DNA from: Chondrus crispus
Taxonomy: Eukaryota > Rhodophyta > Florideophyceae > Gigartinales > Gigartinaceae
NCBI RefSeq assembly: GCF_000350225.1
Contig: NW_005179044.1
Location: 124,001-188,000 of the forward strand
Direction: 5' to 3'
Length of the DNA: 64,000 nucleotides
The translations under genes were made by a program, and so were the position numbers. Below the pieces are notes generated by a model, which did not search any database, had not been told where the DNA came from, and worked only from the letters and a program-made list of their open reading frames with translations. Positions 1 through 10,293 of the stretch are shown piece by piece; the stretch's first letter is position 1; every line of letters starts with the position of its first letter.

Positions 1-1206
1 ATTCTGAGTCTCTTTGTTCCTATCTTCAGGGTTGAATGAAGAGGAGATTTGCTGCCGGGGCATGAGAGCCGTATCCTTTCTTTTCGAAGCATGGCAACAA
101 TCTTGTTCGAAGACATTCGTTACTTGAATGTCCCTACATTAAAATCTCAGAAAAGCATGTATACTGTACCCTTAAGGATACATACAGCATGCAACTGAGC
201 TAGGTACGAAGTATGTATCATGAAGATACAGTTTGTAGTACAAACTTAGTACAAAGGAAGAAGCAACACAAATTGTATCTTCACAGTTTCCAACGGCCAA
301 AAAACCGGGAACAATATGGGAAAAATGCAGGACGCAAACCTAGCACCTTGAGCTCTTACGGTTCTACACTTGCTCTTCCGCCTCGGATAGCTGCAAGTAC
401 CCAAATCTCTTGCGCTCCTATCAAGAAGCCTCTGAAAGCAGTGTACCGTTTGTTAAATGACAAGGGGTGTCACAATCTCACAGCCTAGCTAGTGTCTAGA
501 CAAGTGACGTCATATGAGGTCACTTCTCAACCTAGTGTCTCTGTTTTGCAGTAAACGATGAGGAAACGTCAAGGAGCTGACCGGCCGTTCCTAACGAAGA
601 GTTCGGTGTGCTAGCACGCAAGCACCCTGAAACTTGGCATGAATGTATTGGTTGAAAAATTATTGGAAATGCTTTTACTCCCGGCCCTGAGGGCCGCCCT
701 GAAGGACTGCGGTGGTTCACTACACACTGGTGGACTGCTGACTGCCAGCCAATGTGCAAACGTCAACTGTCCGAAAAGTATTCGAAGCAGGCCCGTTGAG
801 ATGAGGAGTGTGATGCCATGAACACCGATGGCCCTCTCTCCTCTGGGGGGGAGGGCGGCCGGCGGTGACTTTATCTGCTGAGTTGTAGTGCCCTATGTGG
901 CTGTGCCTTATCTACTGTGCTGACCTATCTGGATGGAACCACAGGGAGCAACCGTGGATTCGTACATTATTCTTTTAATTTGCGCTAGCGAGCCCGTTGA
1001 GAAGTCTCTCTGGTCATCATGGGGAGTTACTCAACTTTGAGCTTCTATCCTAATTTTGTAAGGCTGAGTGCTGTACGACTGGAAAACGTCGCCATACCGC
1101 ACGAGCAGAAGCCCAGCCGACTGCATGAATATGATGCATGGAGAGACTACAGCTCCTGCCACGGTGGCAACTTCCCCGTCTGTTCCTGACCTTGCGATAG
1201 AATGTT
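1..1206. other. intergenic, no gene recognised
   Basis: Short open frames exist on both strands but none shows a recognisable domain, signal peptide or codon pattern that I would defend as a gene. The stretch lies downstream (3') of the vWA gene on the minus strand, so part of it could be 3' untranslated sequence. Confidence 0.5.
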
Positions 1207-2502
1207 TTACGGGAACCCGTCACCAGGGACGCAGCCAGCAATTGAGGTGGTAGCGATCGTCTGCCTCACGCCGACCCCGCTCAGATTGAGGTTAATTTCG
1301 CAGGTGAAGCCGTCTGGGAACTCGCAAGCACCCGGCAGAATTGTCGCTTCCTCAACAATCGACCTTGTCTCACCGGCTGCAATGAGAAGCGGAAGGTCCG
1401 GCCTGAAAGTGATTGCGACCCTTCCATCACAGTCGGTTGTCGAAACAGAGAGCTCTTGAGGGAGAGCTGTCACAGCGTCAAGAATTTGATCAATAAGACT
1501 TCCAGCGTCAGAGTCGGCGATCCTGCGGATTGATCCGAGAGTCCCGCTCGTGATAGCGTCGGCTTGGCCTGAAGGGCTGTTTACGACTGGACCAGGGCAA
1601 CCGAAATTAGTACCAGTCGCGCTTGTCGTGGCTGCGTTAAGCCCTTCAGTGTTACTCGCGGCGAAGTTAGTAGCGACGACGGCGATACCAATCTCATTCA
1701 ACTGGTCAACGACAACATCACGGGTGAGAGGCACACTGTCAGCAGGGCAGGTCGGTTCATGACCCGGTGCATCACCAAAGTAAACTAAGATTTTTCGAGA
1801 ACCATCCCTCCATCCGATAGATGGATTAGTGGCAACCTCACTGATTGCAAACAAGTTGGCCTCTGGGATGTCCCCACCGTCGACTGCGTTGAGCGAAGCA
1901 ATGGCTGTATCGACAAGTCCGAGATTTGTGGTAAGAGACTGCAAGTTCTCGAAGGGCGGAATGTCCTCTTCGTCTCTGTAGAAACCAACCCCAAAGGCTA
2001 CGTCTCCAGATGCATTCCTTCTTGCGTCGACGAGCATATCAAAGTTCTCTTGTACTTCCGTAATTTCTTCAGCCATAGAGCCGGTCGCATCGGAGAGCAA
2101 ATAGAAGTCTTCCATCGTGGAGCTGGAAAGGTCATCAACAGTAACCTCAATCGTAACATTGATGGTACCACCAATCTCGATCTCGGGTGGGAACTGAAGG
2201 ATGGTGGGGACCATAATTGGGCCCTCGGAAATTGGGATCTGGGACGGAGACGGGGTCGGGGTCGGAGCGACTCCACAAGTGAAACCGGTTCGTCCGCTTC
2301 GTTCACAGGGAATTACTGCACAGCCAGGCCCTCTGCGACGGCAGTCGATTTCGGCGCGTTCTTCGGCTCCTCGAAGGGTGAAGCAGATGGTACTACATGT
2401 CAGTTGACGGTCCACATGACCAACGGAGTTGGCGCCAGATGCTGCCTGTGCTACTAACGCGGTTGAGAACAAGAAAGCGAAGATCACAGCAAGTTTAGCC
2501 AT
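1207..2502 (-). CDS. secreted von Willebrand factor A domain protein
   Basis: Predicted 431-residue exported protein. The reading frame is open slightly upstream, but the first ATG is at 2502 (MAKLAVIF...), directly followed by a hydrophobic signal peptide of about 20 residues with a plausible cleavage after AQA. Residues about 36-76 contain six cysteines (likely a small disulfide-bonded module), then a Thr/Pro/Ser linker (PTPTPSPS), then a vWA domain from about residue 133 to 330. The metal-binding MIDAS motif reads DATGS (Asp138). GGDIPEAN and YFGDAPGH are conserved in vWA domains of the integrin-beta-like type, which bind ligands through a divalent cation. The C-terminal 80 residues look beta-rich and contain further cysteines. 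No intron is needed. It probably acts outside the cell or in the wall or matrix; the ligand cannot be inferred. It is the only host-type gene I recognise in the window. Confidence 0.85.
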   Translation of the reverse strand: MAKLAVIFAFLFSTALVAQAASGANSVGHVDRQLTCSTICFTLRGAEERAEIDCRRRGPGCAVIPCERSGRTGFTCGVAPTPTPSPSQIPISEGPIMVPTILQFPPEIEIGGTINVTIEVTVDDLSSSTMEDFYLLSDATGSMAEEITEVQENFDMLVDARRNASGDVAFGVGFYRDEEDIPPFENLQSLTTNLGLVDTAIASLNAVDGGDIPEANLFAISEVATNPSIGWRDGSRKILVYFGDAPGHEPTCPADSVPLTRDVVVDQLNEIGIAVVATNFAASNTEGLNAATTSATGTNFGCPGPVVNSPSGQADAITSGTLGSIRRIADSDAGSLIDQILDAVTALPQELSVSTTDCDGRVAITFRPDLPLLIAAGETRSIVEEATILPGACEFPDGFTCEINLNLSGVGVRQTIATTSIAGCVPGDGFP

Positions 2503-2588
2503 GTTGCTGCCCAACTGAAGTAAGTGTTTCAGTATGTCGAAAGCGGATGGTTGGAGTAAGTGTGGAGGATCTGCGGTGGTGGGATGGC

Positions 2589-2596
2589 TTTTATAG
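2589..2596 (-). promoter_or_regulatory. TATA box of the vWA gene
   Basis: On the minus strand this reads CTATAAAA, about 87 bases before the ATG at 2502, a normal core-promoter distance leaving a 5' leader of roughly 55-60 bases. It supports the start codon choice and a single-exon gene. Confidence 0.6.
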
Positions 2597-3650
2597 GGGC
2601 ATGGAATTCTAAGTTGTCTTACGATGCAAGGGTAGGGAGGGGGCTACAGGGGATAGCTGCAGAATGAAATCTGCGAATCAAAGAGGCCGTAGAAAGAGGG
2701 TGGAAGGACGCTGGGAGTTTGAATTGCCCGTATTGTCCATGCGGATAGAAGTCTAAGGATACCAAGTGACGTAAATATAGAGGGAAGGCGCCAACAGATC
2801 ATAAAACGAACAAGTTTCATCATGTTTCACATCTGAAACTTCGCGAGGGCAAATGACCTTGGGCATCGTGTGACCTAACGTGTACATCGGACGGGCGTGT
2901 GGGCGAGAGCTAGTGAACAGAATGGCAATTCGCGCTGGCTTGGCTACGGAGGTGCGATGCAGTACTTGCCCATACCTTCCGGCCAACATTTCTCGTCAAG
3001 TTTGGTAAACAAAGGGATTTGCCTCCATTGCGATGCATGGTTTTCAGAAAGGCTGGACTATCCTTTGACGGTACTGTACTCTAAGAATTAGAATGAGCGA
3101 ATGTAAGAGGCGAGAGGATCGGTAGTCATTGCTGTGGTGTAAAGTGTCGACAGAGAATACGGAGAGTCAACGATGACACCACAAGACATTTGGGGGTACG
3201 AGCGAGGGGTTAGATGTGGCCTTGTATGCTGCGTTTATGTGCCACACAGACTGCTCACTTTTCCAACGTTGTGCGTGCTCCCTTGTCATTAGAGGTACAA
3301 GTATGTTCAACATTGAGATAAATTGGAGAAAACGGGTGCGGGAGTTTTTTCCGTCATTTAAACAGGATGCTTTTATACACAACCTAAAGACTTGGACACG
3401 GTTCTGGGCTTGTGCCATACACACGCACAGCTTGGCATCTCATGAAAAAGCTATGTACTGTACAGAGGGGCCACTGATTTTGATGTGCCCATCTCACACG
3501 GTATCTCGCAGCATGCTTTGAACAAAACTCGCCAGGTCGCTGTTCTACGAAATCAACACTTGCCCTGTCCCTTTCATAAGACCATCCGTGCAACTATTGT
3601 TCCCTCCAGGGAGGATCCCCATGCCCTGTCACTAAAAAAATAAAAAATAG

Positions 3651-3683
3651 ACAACTTTTGTCATGAGTCATGACAAAAGTTGT
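3651..3683. repeat. 33-bp perfect palindrome
   Basis: Perfect inverted repeat with 16-base arms around one central base. The core TCATGAGTCATGA contains the TGAGTCA site bound by bZIP factors of the AP-1/Gcn4 type. It is followed directly by a T run. It could be a strong bZIP operator, a MITE core or a hairpin. Confidence 0.6.
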
Positions 3684-3730
3684 TTTTTTTTAAGGGAAAT
3701 ATCACGATTTTTTTATTCATTCATTATTCA

Positions 3731-3747
3731 TGTCATGACTCATGACA
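3731..3747. repeat. 17-bp palindrome with the same core
   Basis: TGTCATGACTCATGACA is a perfect palindrome around a central C and repeats the core of the 3651-3683 palindrome 80 bases away, giving a pair of TGASTCA-type sites. Confidence 0.5.
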
Positions 3748-4343
3748 ATGCTCAACATCTATGTCTTGCCATTATTCCATTACATTATTATGCTGGCATA
3801 ATTGATTATGCTATCATAATTGTGGCACCACAAGACAAACCATTGCTGCTCACGCAAACCATGCATTCGCAATTTCATTCTTGGCCGTCCCCCTTGACCG
3901 TTCATACACGTTCTGCAGAATTAACTACGAGTATTTTACGGTTACAGTTTTCGTACTGCACAATTACAGGCATCAATCGTTCAATGCCACCTTTCCGGCA
4001 AGCGCGTAGAAAAATGTGCAACATCATGCTTGCTCCAACATCCCCTTTTTCTTCTCCGAATGCGAAACTATTCTTGGCTAGATGTGGCACTTCCGTAAGT
4101 TGACCTCGTGCTAACATCGTGCATGCAATCTCCGAAACATCTCAAAATGGCACAGGAAAAAGTCCTACGGTATGACCTCTCATGAGCATACTGAAGAGAT
4201 ATGCGATAGCAACTCGGACTGTATAGGATTGGCTTGTGGTGCTCGTATAGCGTCTTGGGTCTCGCTTCTCGAAAGACTCCTAGCTAGGAAAATCAAAACA
4301 CTACTCCTTTAGTGCTTGGTAAGTAAACGTGTCAGCAAGTCGC

Positions 4344-4371
<28 letters not shown>
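4344..4371 (+). repeat. A(28) homopolymer tract
   Basis: Uninterrupted run of 28 A. This could be the tail of a retroposed transcript (LINE/SINE type insertion) or simple slippage. I could not identify a parent gene or clear flanking duplication. Confidence 0.6.
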
Positions 4372-4376
<5 letters not shown>

Positions 4377-5171
4377 TTGCAAAGTCTTCTCTATCTACAG
4401 CATCCAGACAGCGACGTTAGACTCCTTCGATTGTGTCCACACGTCACATAGAGTTGAGCATCTCGAAGAAAAGTCCTTACGCTGGGGAAAAATGTAATTC
4501 ACATGATGTGCCAACAGTATCCTCAAAATGTAATACTGTACAAGTCGGAAAAGAAACATCTGTCGACGTGTGATTGAGGAGGGGTGTATACGCACGGCTA
4601 TTTTTTAGTCAGTCTAGTCATTCAAACAAAAAATGTTTGTTGCGATTTCGATTAGAGGTACTGAATAAACCAAGAGTGCTCGTTCTCAACGAGACGTTCG
4701 TGCAGTTTTTCTGGATCTCGAGACTAAGGAAACATTTTCTTCGAAAGGTCATTGAAGCATTTGGTTTCCGTTCCTGGTAAAGGGATTCTACTGTACGAAG
4801 GTCCTAAGTGTCCTGGTTGGGAAGACACTCGCAAAGCATTGAATCTTTCCGATCGCTTCGTGCGAATGTGAACCCTTGGTTTACATGTACAGTGTGAGAG
4901 GCTGTGCTTTGATTTCAAGGTTCTGCAATTGTTTATTCATCCCTTGCAGATGCAGACTTTTAAAGTCCACTTATCCTTTCTACGGAGACATTTTTCTAAA
5001 AATTGTTCGTTTCTCCGTTTCTCAAATTTTGTATTTTGCGACATTTCTCTTTACATCCGGACAAGTAAAGAACGATCATGTACGATATGCCATAAATTTA
5101 CTGTGTGTGCAGCTGTGTGATACACATACGGCAAATATGAATTTCGATTAGTTGTTCTCCGACGTGTGACA

Positions 5172-5813
5172 CACTGTAAAGGGGGGGTGCTGCAATTGTC
5201 GGACAGTGACAAAAAGATCGGACATGCAAAATATTTTGAAAATTATCTCCGACACGGGCCAAGGTGTGCACCTTGGCGCACCGCTGCGCGTAACGGCGCC
5301 AGACAGTGCGCCGTATCTCAGAACGACGTGTTTGAAATTAAAGAAAAAATATCTCAATCGATTGCTCACAGCTTGCTACGTATAAGAGTGTAACAACCCA
5401 AAAACACAAAACAGGCATACTTTTCTATTTTTTTTAATTTGCTTCGATTTCCGATCTTTGTGCGCGGTTGGGGTGCAAAAGTGTCCACGCGCTTCAATCT
5501 CACTCCTCGTCTTTGTCCGTGCTTGTTTTCGCCAAGTCCCTGTGGTTCCATACAGAGACAAGTAAGTCACCCACCTACGATAAGACGTAGCCAATAGGGC
5601 ACAACTCACTTGCACAATAAAGACACCGCCGGCCGCCCGACCCCCAGGGGATCGGGGGTATCGGTGTTCCTAGAATCACAGTCCCAGTAGACGAACGGCT
5701 GAGAGTGTTCCCGTCGCAAGACATAAAAAATGGTGATTGCTTGACAATTACAAGTACTTTTTCCTTTTAATATTGAGGTTTTTGTCCGACATTTGGAGCA
5801 CCCCCCTTTAGTG
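5172..5813. mobile_element. MITE-like inverted-repeat element
   Basis: The left end (5172-5205) begins CACTGTAAAGGGGGGGTGC and runs to GTCGGACA. The right end (5783-5813), read on the other strand, begins CACTAAAGGGGGGTGC and runs to GTCGGACA. The two ends match over about 31 bases with a few differences. The roughly 640-bp interior has no coding potential, as expected of a non-autonomous DNA transposon. A clean target-site duplication was not found, so superfamily and exact ends are uncertain. Confidence 0.5.
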
Positions 5814-6066
5814 TCTATTGGACGGACGTTTTTGATCATTTGAGGCGAAAAGAGCCTCATCTGAGGCTTGAAAAATAATGGCATCCCCACGGTTCAGAAC
5901 ATTAGTTACGCCCTGTCGAAGTGTCGAACATGACTGCAGTACCCTGTTACATGCCTCTTCACTGCAGCTATAATTTCCAGCACGAAGTAAACCACCATCG
6001 GTCCAGTCGCCATCAATACATATATTATGCCACTTAGAAGCGTTTTATTTTAAGGTTTACGCTAGG

Positions 6067-6201
6067 AGAATTCTGCAATAGTTATGGCGAAGAGGTGACG
6101 AAGAAGTGTAAGCCCATTGCAGAATTCTCGATTGCAGAATTCTATAATTGAATTGCAGAATTGTAGTTTACGCCACACCGAACAATCTAGAATTCTGCAA
6201 T
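6067..6201. repeat. left cluster of 13-bp end motif
   Basis: AGAATTCTGCAAT or its complement occurs at 6067-6079, 6116-6128, 6131-6143 and 6189-6201, with a one-mismatch copy at 6152-6164. The motif has a palindromic AGAATTCT core. It is a likely binding site for the element's Myb/SANT-like protein or transposase. Confidence 0.75.
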
Positions 6202-6330
6202 AGCCATGAGTAATAGTATAGAGGCAATTTCGAAACAGGATGCAACCACCCAAGCGAAACGGTATGCACTCCTGAGCACAGGATCGCCTTCTCGGTCAAG
6301 GGACGTAGGTTTTAGGCAGCAACACAAGCC

Positions 6331-7515
6331 ATGAGCGGTCGATTGCGAGATCACACTTCGCGCGTGGCCGGGCGGCGCGCGACTATGTCGCGTGCGGTGT
6401 TGACTGCCGCCGTGCACAAGCGGGGTACATATCGAGGCTCGGCTCCGGCCTCGTCAAGTGCGCTTCTCAACATCGCGCAACGCTACGCGCAGCACAAGAG
6501 GGAGCGCTCTCGCTACGCACGCCGCACCCTCTCGATCTCGTTCACTGAATTCCATTTCCTTTTTGGTTCTCTGCCGGACGCCTCGTGCCTATCCCTTTTC
6601 CGGTTTCGGAAAGAGGCCGTGCATCGCTTGACGTCTATTTTTGCCTGGCTGATCCAGGTGACCAAGACAAAAAGAAACCGTTATTCGGTTTCCCCGCTTT
6701 TAGCGACATGCGTCGTTTTGCGTAGGCTGGCAAGCCTTGCTCGCTAGACAGATGTGGTGTTGTTGTTTGGAAAGCACGCGTCGCAGCTCTCGGAAATATT
6801 CTAGGAGGGCTTGGAGTTCTTCCTAGCCACCCGTATGCACCTCATTACTGAGGACATGAGCGCAGAGCTCATTGAAGCCAAAGCCCCAGCTTGGGCGGCG
6901 GCGGTGAGTGATAAGAGCCATGCGCTCGATAATTGCGTGGGCTTCATCGACAGGACGGTGATTGTGATCGCGCGACCCAGTGGCGACGCCTCTCTTCAAC
7001 AAGTTGCCTACAATGGGCACAAGCGCGAGCACAGGCTGAAATTTCAAGCGGTTACAAGCCCATGTGGGCTTATTTTGCATGCCTATGGCCCCATGGAGGG
7101 GCGTCGCCACGATTAGACGATGTACAGTAGAAGTGGCCTCGATGAGTCACTGAAGCAGCTTCTGTCTGTCAATGGGCACCAGTATTGCCTGTAAGGCGAC
7201 GCCGGGTACAACGCACGGGCGTTCATGGAGGTGCCGTTTCAGAGCTCGCATCTGAGCGACAACCAGAGGGCCTTCAATAAGGCTATGGTGCAGTCAAGGG
7301 TCTCAGTGGAGTGGCTGTTCAAGGAGGTCAAGCAGTACTGGACTGCAGTGGAATTTAAAAGGAAGCTGAGGGTTCGTGAGGCGGCTGTGGGCTCCATGTA
7401 TCTTGCGAGCATGCTTCTGACGAACTTTCGGAACTGCGTACATCCGAACCCGATTTCGCAGTATTTCAACTGTCTGCCCCCGTCCCTTGAAGAGTACGTC
7501 TCGCACAAAGGATAA
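6331..7515 (+). pseudogene. PIF/Harbinger transposase, four in-frame stops
   Basis: One frame reads through from an ATG at 6331 to 7515, broken by stops at 6745 (TAG), 6802 (TAG), 7114 (TAG) and 7192 (TAA). It matches the DDE nuclease of PIF/Harbinger elements: NCVGFIDRT (first catalytic Asp) and YNGHKREH, then LHAYGPMEGRRHD (second Asp), GDAGYNARAF, and SVEWLFKEVKQYW with the catalytic Glu. The N-terminal part FRFRKEAVHRL...RRLASLAR is also typical of the family. The stop at 6802 follows EIF where relatives usually have Trp, so TGG to TAG is likely. The protein would cut and join the element ends but is inactive here unless stops are suppressed. Confidence 0.8.
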
Positions 7516-7664
7516 AGAGTACTCCATGCTCCAATGCTCCAAATAGAAAGGCGTGAAGTGTGTGAGATTGGGGGCAAGTGTGGCTCATTGCTTCCCTCTC
7601 TCTAGGGTTGCCCTTTATTTTAGCGCTTAGCAAACAGCCTAAAGCCATAAATAATACAGCAAGG

Positions 7665-8579
7665 CTACTTCTTGGAGGAGAGCATCTCCATCATGAGCTT
7701 GAACTTCTCGAGCTCAAGGCTGCTGTGTGCTTCGCGGTCCTCACGACGGTCTTCGCGCTCGCGCTCGCGCTCAACCTTATCCTCCTTCAGGCGGTCACGC
7801 TCGAGCTGTAGGCGCTCGCGCTCAATCTCAACGCGTGCCATGTCAGGACTCCGTATCGTCGCCGCAAACGCGCATAGGTCATCACCTCGTGAAGGTGCAA
7901 TCTTGCGCCTTTTCGTCGAAACAGGGGCCTCCGCATCGGCGCCGACGTCGACATCGGCGTCGGCATCGCTTGCGCCGCCTTCATCGAGAGCAGCCCGGCG
8001 GTTCATCGCCATCTGCACCAGCCTTCTCCCACATTCCTCCTTCTTCTCTTCCCTCCCCTCTTTCGCCAACTTTTTGGCGCTCTTCTTCGCGTGGGCGTCG
8101 CCACGCGCCTCATTCATACTTGCAAGGATGTCATCAAGCTCGTCTAGACCTCCACCAAGTCCCGACGCCGCCCGCTCGCGTTTGTCCTTCTTATCGTATG
8201 TTTCTTGGAGCTTCCGGTACCTGTCTCGTATGCTCTTGCCAGACAGGACACACGACAGCGCGCCAGTTTTGTTGGCGCAGCACGCCGCCTTTTCGAAGCG
8301 GTTGCGCGCGGCACCGTACGGCGCTACATGCGCGCCTGCTGCACACACCTCCTTAACGATGACGAGATCGTCCTCGCTGGTGTACTTCGCTTTGCGCCAC
8401 GCCGCACGCGTCTTCGACCCGCTTGTAATGTCGATTGTCTCCTCCGAGTCCGTCAGCTCCGGAGACTGAGTACCGACAGCCTCCCCTTCCTCCACATCAT
8501 GGATGACCTCCGCTATGGTGCTGAAAACCAAATCGCTGAGGATGCGCAATGCGGCGGAAGGTCGTAGGGGACGAACCAT
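7665..8579 (-). CDS. Myb/SANT-like DNA-binding protein of the Harbinger element
   Basis: Predicted 304-residue protein from the ATG at 8579 (MVRPLRPSAAL...). The frame is open further upstream to 8747, but that extension overlaps the terminal motif cluster. After an acidic leader comes a trihelical Myb/SANT-like domain (AAWRKAKYTSEDDLVIVKEV, then SIRDRYRKL), then a Lys/Arg-rich region (KKSAKKLAKEGR), an Ala/Asp tract, a basic motif (KRRKIAPSR), and a long charged coiled coil at the C-terminus. In PIF/Harbinger elements the second protein of this type recruits the transposase to the nucleus and to subterminal DNA motifs. It is convergent with the transposase. The frame is intact although its partner is broken, so it may still act on related copies elsewhere. 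Confidence 0.75.
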   Translation of the reverse strand: MVRPLRPSAALRILSDLVFSTIAEVIHDVEEGEAVGTQSPELTDSEETIDITSGSKTRAAWRKAKYTSEDDLVIVKEVCAAGAHVAPYGAARNRFEKAACCANKTGALSCVLSGKSIRDRYRKLQETYDKKDKRERAASGLGGGLDELDDILASMNEARGDAHAKKSAKKLAKEGREEKKEECGRRLVQMAMNRRAALDEGGASDADADVDVGADAEAPVSTKRRKIAPSRGDDLCAFAATIRSPDMARVEIERERLQLERDRLKEDKVEREREREDRREDREAHSSLELEKFKLMMEMLSSKK

Positions 8580-8735
8580 TGAGTAGAACACATATATACA
8601 GTTCCCGCCAAAAGTGGTACACATATTGCCCACGCAGTGCATTTCTCGTAGCGTGTATTTCTCACGGCTTGGCAATTGCAGAAAAGGTTGTGACAAGAAT
8701 GGCACATTTGTGCAATTATCGTCACGACCGATTAG

Positions 8736-8805
8736 AGAATTCTGCAATAGATTTGATACGTGTAATACGTATTGCAGAATTCTGGCCGCCGAATTGCAGA
8801 ATTCT
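8736..8805. repeat. right cluster of 13-bp end motif
   Basis: Three exact copies of the 13-mer found at the left end lie at 8736-8748, 8771-8783 and 8793-8805. The outermost copies at the two ends of the element point inward as inverted repeats. Confidence 0.75.
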
Positions 8806-8816
8806 GTTTGCGTAAT

Positions 8817-9275
8817 CTCTCTATTGTATTCCTTAATGCATCAACATTGGTCTTATGAAAGGATATTCCAAAGTGGTTTGTGGCTACTGAGTGCTTCAGG
8901 ACTCTTGTTGCGAGTGCATAGATGTGCGATCCTCGCACCAGTCGCAGATCTGAAGTGCCAGAGGCCATTTGATTGACCGTGAGGATTTTTCCTGTCTCTC
9001 AGATCATTAGAAAGACCCTCCTAAATACCGTGCATTCTAGGTGCCTTCAAGGGACTTGGACATTGTTTTTACTCTTACTGTTACTGTTTCGCGGTAACTA
9101 TTGCTTTTGAAAGCCATACTGACTGAAATCAGTTCTCCGTCTTTGCGCCAGAAACGGCGCGGCAAAAGAGCCTCATACAGTATGACGCGAAATCCTCAAA
9201 TGAGGCGCATTGTCCAATAGACACTAGGTCTCTAATAGGCCTTTCTATCAATTTGCACTTGGCTGCAAAAAGCCG
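8817..9275. other. spacer between DNA transposons
   Basis: No gene recognised. It includes GTCCAATAGACACTA at 9212-9226, the exact reverse complement of 5810-5824 on the far side of the Harbinger element. Confidence 0.4.
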
Positions 9276-9449
9276 TACAGGGGAGACGCGCAATAGTGCC
9301 GCTTTCATTATTGCCACCCTCGAATTAGTGCCGCAAAAACCGGCAGACACAGGTCCTGCCACGTGTCATGCACGACGTCGTCATCGCCCACCCCTCTGCA
9401 CCTCTGGCCCAGCTCAATTGGTGATGGCACCTCACTCAAAGACCCTAAC

Positions 9450-9638
9450 ATGATTCGTGATAATATCGCCAAAGCGAAGCGTAAATTTACGCGCCTTACA
9501 ATTGCACAGAAAATCGAGGTTGGTCATCTGCTGCAGGTCAGGAATGTGAATACAACAGTTATGCAAAAGTTCAAAATTTCCGAGCTGTGGACGCTTACTC
9601 AGCTTATAAGGGTCCATGGGATCATAGTGCAGGAGTGA
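9450..9638 (+). pseudogene. Tigger/CENP-B-type N-terminal HTH fragment
   Basis: From ATG 9450 the frame gives KAKRKFTRLTIAQKIEVGHL followed by a helix-turn-helix continuation, the pattern of the CENP-B/psq N-terminal DNA-binding domain of pogo/Tigger transposases. The frame stops at 9638, before any second HTH or DDE domain. Confidence 0.5.
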
Positions 9639-9771
9639 GTGACAGTTGGTCGCTACAGCGAGCGCGGCGGGTCAGGTGTCAACTCTCCAAGATTAACATG
9701 CATTTCTAGTTAGCACTCTCCTCGTACAGGAGAGTGCATTTCGTTTAGTGTACGTCGGGAAGGGCATTTAA

Positions 9772-10293
9772 GGACCCTACGGCAAGCCCAAAGTAAAGGG
9801 TTACCATTGCCACGAAGACATCGACTCCCCCAAGGTTTACAGAGAGAACCATCCGAAATATCAAACGCTCTCTTCCTTCACTCCAACAAATTGTGACCAA
9901 CACTGCTACAACGCTCGGACCAAAGACTTTGCACCCTGCAATGTGGAGGAATGGATTGAGATCGAGACTAATGAGCTTGTGGCAGAAGCTTCTATTAGTG
10001 ATGCTTGCGATTCAATACATTATGGTGGAGAGCTACAGAATCAGTCTGCCAGTGATGCTATGATGGATGATTGTGTGGCAGAAGGCGAGTGTGAAATTAA
10101 GGAGAGGCGGGCCGTATCGAGTGCTGTAGTGCTAGCAAGGTTGTTTGGGTATTTAGAGAGTCTGGGTGTGGAGTGCGATGTGAGCAATGCCTTATCGCAC
10201 TTGAGGTCCGCAAAACGAGCTTTTCTAGAAGCTACACGTGTAGTACTAGGCATGAAAGACAGGGTCAAAGGCAACAACAGCAGACTCGAATAA
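9772..10293 (+). pseudogene. Tigger-type transposase C-terminal fragment
   Basis: Frame open from just after the TAA at 9769 to a stop at 10293, with no ATG near the beginning. The end resembles the C-terminal tail of Tigger/jerky-like transposases: an acidic stretch (VEEWIEIETNELV) followed by VSSAVVLARLFGYLESLG and a helical tail. The His/Cys-rich upstream part is not recognised. The catalytic DDE core expected between this and the HTH fragment is absent, so this is an internal-deletion derivative. Confidence 0.4.

Larger units (their letters stand above)
2603..5165. other. intergenic, no confident gene
   Basis: AT-richer than the retrotransposon half of the window. Contains two sharp palindromes (3651-3683, 3731-3747), a 28-base A run (4344-4371) and a possible transposase fragment on the minus strand (3902-4117) that I do not consider proven. 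No frame shows a domain I recognise. Confidence 0.5.
6056..8816. mobile_element. PIF/Harbinger DNA transposon
   Basis: About 2.76-kb element with related ends: both outermost ends, read inward, give TTACGC, four variable bases, then AGAATTCTGCAAT. Inside are a decayed Harbinger transposase on the plus strand (6331-7515) and a convergent intact Myb/SANT-like gene on the minus strand (7665-8579), the two-gene layout typical of autonomous PIF/Harbinger elements. The expected 3-bp TWA target duplication could not be resolved because the end bases are themselves TTA/TAA. Confidence 0.75.

Noticed and set aside
3651..3695. Rho-independent terminator (palindrome plus T run)
   Set aside because: The surroundings are eukaryotic with no bacterial operon; the structure is kept as a palindrome only.
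7672..8469. 265-codon plus-strand Ser/Arg-rich frame
   Set aside because: Exact shadow of the Myb/SANT-like gene; its Ser/Arg repeats come from Glu/Arg codons on the other strand.
6067..8805. CRISPR-like array from the repeated 13-mer
   Set aside because: Copies are short, in both orientations, irregularly spaced and confined to transposon ends in a eukaryotic context.
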